Assembly: GCF_947179165.1 (NCBI RefSeq)
Contig: NC_077248.1
Span: 15,042,256-15,106,255, forward strand
From: Solanum dulcamara
Lineage: Eukaryota > Streptophyta > Magnoliopsida > Solanales > Solanaceae
Length of the DNA: 64,000 bases
Direction: 5' to 3'
Both the position numbers and the translations under genes were made by a program. Each line of letters starts with the position of its first letter. Positions within the stretch are counted from its first letter, which is position 1. Positions 58,919-64,000 of the stretch are shown here, piece after piece. Under the pieces are notes generated by a model, which was given only the letters and a program-made list of their open reading frames with translations, did no database searches and was not told the origin of the DNA.

Positions 58919-61900
58919 AATTCTTGAAAATATATACAAAGTGCCTGATCACTTTGACATTAGTGTGTGAATATCATGCTAATTTTTGAACACTTTATAT
59001 TCATTGTGGCTTGCTGGAGATTTGAACAAGGCATTGTTGTTTATTTTTTTGAACGTCTCCTTTTCGTCTGACGAATCCTGGTGACAAAATTATCACTTTG
59101 AAAACTCTTTGTTCTTTTAACTTCTTTGTACTTGCTGAAGGGAGGGATATGGTGATCCTTTATAAATCTGCATCCACAGAAAAATGGTTAGTTTTGAATG
59201 AATTGATTTGTGTTGAATTCTCTATTTGTTTTCTCCTTGTCTTGCTATCTTTGATCGCTTGCTCTGATTCCCCACTTCTTGGTAGATATAAGACTAAAAT
59301 ATATTCATGCAAAATATTTGATGTATCAAAAGCTTTAAGAAATATGAGTTTTTGAAAAGTAATTTAAAAAAGACCACTGTCAGATGTCATGTCACGCATA
59401 GCTTAAATAAACGTCCTTGATCCGAAGCTTTGAGCAGGCTTGATATCTTGTTCACAAAAGTTTTAAGGATTCTTGGGACATTCTAACATAGCCAGAAAGT
59501 TTTTGTAGTTGACTTTGAACTCTGATGGTGCTAGAGATTATTGAGGTTGACATTGACCTTCCAACAATGTCGAGGATCATTTGAGGCCAACCTTGAACTT
59601 TGAAATTGAGTAAAACCTTTTGATGGTATTAGACAAAATTTTTGAGGTCATCCTCAAAAATTTTTGTCCCAGTTAGATGTCTTGGTAAATATCATACTAC
59701 CAATAAGAGATTTCCGGATTTTTAAGATCCTATCAAAAATTCTATCCTAGTCACTTTTCTGATGCACTTCAGTCTTGTCTTCTTTTGTGAAAAGATTTTC
59801 TTTGAAATTTTTGAGTCCCTCTCAAAAATTCTGTCCCAGTTTCTATCATAAATAGAGAACTTACGGGAGATATGACCGAACCATTGTGGCACCTACATAT
59901 TCCGTTGAGGCAGGAATCAGGTCAAACATAGTTCCCTCCTCGGGAGATAAATAAAAAGGGAGATTTAATAGAAAATGACCGAGGCTGACATAGGCCGCCT
60001 ACGTATTTCATTCTTGAAAATTCAGGTCAGACGTAGTTCATTAAACTGGGAGGGTTAATTTAAAACAAACAAGCATAAAAATGATTACAGGCAAATGACG
60101 TAATTACAAGGACCTTGAACCTTCAAACGTAGTATCTCTTGATGGCATCTGAGTTGATTGGTTTCGGCCACTCTTGGCCATCCATTTCGGACTATATTAA
60201 TACACCTCTAGATAACACTTTGCAAACTATGTAAGGTCCTTGCCAATTTGGCGTGAACTTTCCTTTATACTCATCTTGATGTGGAAAAATGCATTTGAGA
60301 ACCAACTGACTAACTTCAAACTTTCTTGGTCTCACTCGCTTATTAAAAGCACGAGTCATTCTTTGCTGGTACAGTTGACCACGGCAAATGACATTCATTC
60401 TCTTTTCATCAATCAAAGGAAAATGTTCAATTCGATTACGAACCTAATCGACGTTGCTCAATTCAGCTTCTTAAATGATTCTCAACAAAGGTATCTCCAC
60501 TTCGGTAGGGATTACAGCCTCTGTCCCATACACTAGCAAGTATGGGGTTGCTCCAATTGATGTTCTGACAGTTGTTCAGTATCCTAGCAGAGCGTATGAA
60601 AACATCTCATTCCAACCTCTGTGATTGCCAATCATTTTCCTCAAGATCTTTTTGATGTTCTATGGCTCCATTCATATGAGGACGATACGCGGTTGAGTTT
60701 CGGTGATTAATCTTGAATTGCTCACATATCTCTTTCATCAAATAACTATTGAGATTTACTCTATTATTAGTAATGATGGAATCTGGTATTCTAAATCTAC
60801 ATATCAAATTACTACGGACAAAGTCTACTATTACCTTCTTTGTAACTGATTTATACGAGGCTGCTTCCACCCACTTGGTGAAGTAATCAATAGCAACTAA
60901 AATAAACCTCTATCCATTAGAGGCGGATGGCTCTATTGGACCAATGACATCCATACCCCAAGCCACAAATGGCCAAGGAGAACTCATGGAATTGAGTTTG
61001 TAAAGAGGTACTCGAATCAAATCACCGTGCACTTGACATTGATGACATATTTGCACATACTTACAATAATCATGCTCCATACTCATCCAAAAATAGCCAG
61101 ATCGAAGGATCTTCTTCGCCAAGGTAAGCCCATTCATGTGAGTTCCACAAACTCCCACGTGAATTTGGTCGAGAAGCTTTGTAGCTTCAATAGCATTGAC
61201 ACATTTGAAAAGACCCATGTCTGGAGTTCTACTATAAAGGGTTTCTCCAGTTGGAAAGAAATTGTTAGCCATTCGACGTATTGCTTTCTTCTGATTGAAA
61301 GTCACATTATCTGGATAAGTTCCAGTTTTAGATACCTTTTTATGTCAAAGTACCAAGGTCTCCCATCTAGTTATGCTTCGACATGCAAACAATGAGCGGG
61401 TTGTTCTTTCAAATATATCTCCACATGATCAATGTAACTTGTATCTTGATGTTTGATCATTGAGGAAATAGTAGCAAGAGTGTCAGCAAATTCGTTCTGC
61501 AACTTTGGGGTATTCCTAAACTCGATCTTGCGAAACCTTTTACACAACCTTTGCACTAACTTCACATACGATGCAATCTTCGAATTCTTCACAGCCCATT
61601 CCCCCTAAACCTGATGAATGTCTTTAAATCTGAATCTCCTATTACCAACAACTCTTGAATGTCTTTATCGATCGCCATCTTTAGATCCATGATGCATGCT
61701 TCATACTCAGCCATGTTGTTCGTGTAACGAAATTGGAGTTTGGCTTCCATAGGGTAATGTTAGCCAGATTCTGATATTAGGACTGCTCCAATCCCACTTT
61801 CTTTATGATTCACTACCCCATCAAAAAATACTCTCCAACCAGGGTATACCTCAGAGTTATCTTCTCTTACAAATAATACCTCTTCATCGGGAAAATAAGT

Positions 61901-62772
61901 TTTGAACGGTTCATACTCTTCGTCTACTGGATTTTCTACAAGATGATCTACTAAGGCTTGTGCTTTTATCATCTTTTGGGTCACATACACAATATCAAAC
62001 TCACTCAACATCATTTGCCATTTCGCCAATTTCCCAATGGGTATCACTTTCTGAAAAATATACTTCAATGGATCCATCTTGGAAATGAGATATGTAGTAT
62101 ATGAAGACAAGTAATATCTCAACTTTTGAGCAATCCAGGTTAAAGCACAATAAGTTTTCTCCAAAAGAGTGTAACGAGCCTTGTATGGAGTAAACTTCTT
62201 ACTTAAGTAGTAGATTGATCGTTCCTTCTTCCCAGTCTCATCATGCTAATCTAGCATGCATCTAAATGCATTATCTGAGACAAATAGATATAGCAACAAT
62301 AGAACTCCTTCCCTCGGAGGAACTAGAACCGGCGGATTAGACAATTAACTTTTGATAGCATCGAAAGCTATTTGACACTCTTTGGTCCATTTTGTCAATG
62401 CATCCTTTTTTAGAAGCTTAAAGATAGGCTCACAGATCAATATGGACTGAGCTATGAATCGGCTGATGTAGTTCAATTTTTTCAAAAAGCTCATCACTTC
62501 CTTCTTGGTCTTTGGTGGAGGTAATTCTTCAATCGCCTTGATTTTAATGGGATCAAGCTCGATACCCCTTCTGCTAACTATAAATCCCAATAACGTATCG
62601 GTTGGTACCCCAAAAGCACATTTAGCAAGATTTAATTTCAAGTTGTATTTGTGCAGGCGATCAAAGAACTTCTTCAAGTCAAATGATCAGCACTCTTACA
62701 AGATTTAATAATGACATCATCCATATATACTTAAATTTCCTTGTGAATCATATCATGAAAAATGGTCGTCAT
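58919..62772 (-). pseudogene. pol: Tat-type pol block D (RT, RNase H, second RNase H, integrase), truncated by an LTR
   Basis: RT begins within the fragment at the insertion site: FHDMIHKEI, a stop, then VYMDDVIIKS, which is the catalytic YxDD block. It continues at 62677-62345 (KKFFDRLHKYNLKLNLAK, RGIELDPIKIKAIEELPPPK). RNase H and the second RNase H follow (62164-61760, WRVFFDGVVNHKESGIGAVL). The integrase zinc module is at 61305-60910 (HMNGLTLAKKILRSGYF, HQCQVHGD) and the core at 60870-60607, with TNNR in place of TDNG, so the second catalytic Asp is lost. A deletion removes part of the VEAANKN segment. Blocks A-C show the same gene order. Confidence 0.87.
59098..59355 (+). other. 85-codon ORF antisense to pol, block D copy
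   Basis: Starts MKTLCSFNFFVLAEGRDMVI. Same length as the other three copies and closest to block A. No recognised domain. Confidence 0.28.
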
Positions 62773-64000
62773 TGTAACATCCCTCAAAATATTTCCTGAG
62801 ATTCGGGCCTTCTTTGTATACGTGTGAGGCCCATTATATTTATTTCGAAGTATGTGCTTAAATTAAGACGAGTTCATATAAGGGTCAACTTTTAACGGCC
62901 CTACCTTTGGAAAGACGTCAGTCTGGGTGGCCCACGACCTATCAAATTAAAGGTCGTCGAGTCTTCTTTCCAACGCCACCAAGAACATAAATATTGGAGT
63001 TCGAAGTCAAATGATATGACTATCCGAAGATGAACTAGCACGACAGGAATTCTATTTTGGCCTGGGTTGCAACTACTGGGGAAATGGTCTTGGCGCTGTA
63101 AGGGTGCGACGCGCCACTATCGCGCCAGAAACATGCCTCAGTAGTTTGGTCCCTGGCTCGACGCGCCACTAAAAGTTGTGCAGGGTTTTTTAGGCCAAAT
63201 TCCCAGAATTCAGAACAATGAGCTTAGCGTTGTAAGGGCGCGACGCGCCACTATCGCACCAAAAACATGCCTCAGTAGTTTGGTCCCTGGCGCGACGCAC
63301 TACTAAAGGTTGTGCAGGGTTTTTTCAGGCGAAATTCCCAGAATTCAGAACAATGGGCTTGGCGCTGTAAGGGCGCGACGCGCAATTATCGCGCCAGAAA
63401 CATGCCTCAGTAGTTTGGTCCCTAGCGCGACGCACCACTAAAAGTTGTGCAGGTTTTAGGCGTAATTGTCCTTGGCGCTGTAAGGGCGCGACGCGCCACT
63501 ATCGCGCCAAGGGCATTTTGGCCTAATTTTCAGAACTTTTAAGAAGGGGCAATTTGGGAATTGTCCCAAATTATATATGTATCAGCCTTAGCATTTTGGG
63601 GATCATTTTTCAGCCCCCACTCTCTCTCTAAAAGCCCTAGAAATTTCCTCTCTCCCTCTCTTTTCTTCATCCTCTTCTTCTTCTTCATTCTCAACAAAGA
63701 GTTGTCCCAAGAGCTTCAAGATTGGAGTCCTCCATTGAAGACCCAACCACAAGGTTTTCTTCAAGTCTTCACTAAGGTATGAAAGGCTATCCAAAACATG
63801 GGCTAAGTTCACCCATGTGCCCTATTCTTGCTTGAGGCTAGATATTCATGAAAAATAGAGTTCTTGGTATGGTGTATGTTTATATGAACTTTGTCTCCTA
63901 TTTATATAATGCTATATGTGGTTGATGTTGTTGAGCCAAGAAGTCCTTAAATTCTTTCATGATTAGTATGAATTGATGGAGATGAATTGTCATTATGATT
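62773..64000 (+). repeat. LTR of another retrotransposon, 5' end, continues past window
   Basis: It starts TGTAACATCCCTCAAAATAT inside the RT of block D, just before the catalytic motif; the 5 bp before it are GTCAT. The terminal style matches Tekay-type LTRs (TGTTACATTCC at 5440). A minisatellite occupies 63090-63525. A pyrimidine-rich leader (63615-63700) is followed by CACTAAGGTATG, as in the other LTRs here. Frames at 63561-63812 have no domain. Confidence 0.8.
63090..63525 (+). repeat. GC-rich minisatellite in the LTR, about 3.4 copies
   Basis: Units start at 63090, 63224, 63359 and 63472 (lengths 134, 135, 113 and a partial). Each contains CTTGGCGCTGTAAGGGCGCG, then ACGCGCCACTATCGCGCC and later TAGTTTGGTCCCTGG. 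GCGCGACGCGCC is nearly palindromic. The CpG content is far above the surrounding AT-rich DNA. Confidence 0.93.

Noticed and set aside
1..64000. Search by eye for tRNA, rRNA or other structural RNA genes and intact host genes
   Set aside because: No convincing cloverleaf, rRNA word or multi-exon gene was seen; a covariance-model and spliced-protein search would be needed to be sure.

Overview
This is a plant nuclear window made almost entirely of transposable elements. I find no intact host gene, tRNA, rRNA or CRISPR array. The sequence is AT-rich and carries LTR retrotransposons of several lineages, a LINE scrap, small inverted-repeat elements, micro- and minisatellites and long gene-free stretches. 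The style of the LTRs and MITEs recalls Solanaceae (potato, tomato or pepper type), but that rests on memory, not a search.

Layout: (1) 1-8366, a plus-strand Ty3/gypsy chromovirus of Tekay/Del type (gag, protease, RT, RNase H, integrase, chromodomain) with a 2.9 kb 3' LTR; the 5' LTR is cut by the window edge. (2) 8367-13.7 kb, remnants of other LTRs, some on the minus strand. (3) 13.8-20.4 kb, gene-free DNA with several MITE-like elements, including a 701-bp foldback flanked by a 9-bp duplication, plus a LINE scrap. (4) 20427-24224, a small Ty1/copia element with a perfect 5-bp target duplication whose RT-RNase H block is inverted inside it. (5) 24294-28595, a second, decayed minus-strand copia element. 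(6) 28.6-35.1 kb, LTR-like and unassigned DNA with a ~690-bp CAA/TAA microsatellite. (7) 35123-62772, a large complex of Tat/Ogre-type Ty3/gypsy sequences: a plus-strand LTR and leader on the left, then minus-strand pol blocks A, B and C in tandem, gag, leader, an LTR (54505-56742), a minisatellite-rich 3' noncoding region and a further pol block D. (8) 62773-64000, the start of another LTR element inserted into the RT of block D, with a GC-rich minisatellite.

The reading frames are fossils of retrotransposon polyproteins (gag packages RNA; protease, RT, RNase H and integrase copy and insert the element). Nearly all are broken. The main interest is structural: an intra-element inversion, a tandem triplication whose middle unit is a mosaic sharing nonsense mutations with its neighbours, a repeated noncoding stem-loop motif, and retrotransposon 3' noncoding DNA turning into satellite-like arrays. 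I did not find a convincing new molecular system; I report these structures as the best leads.
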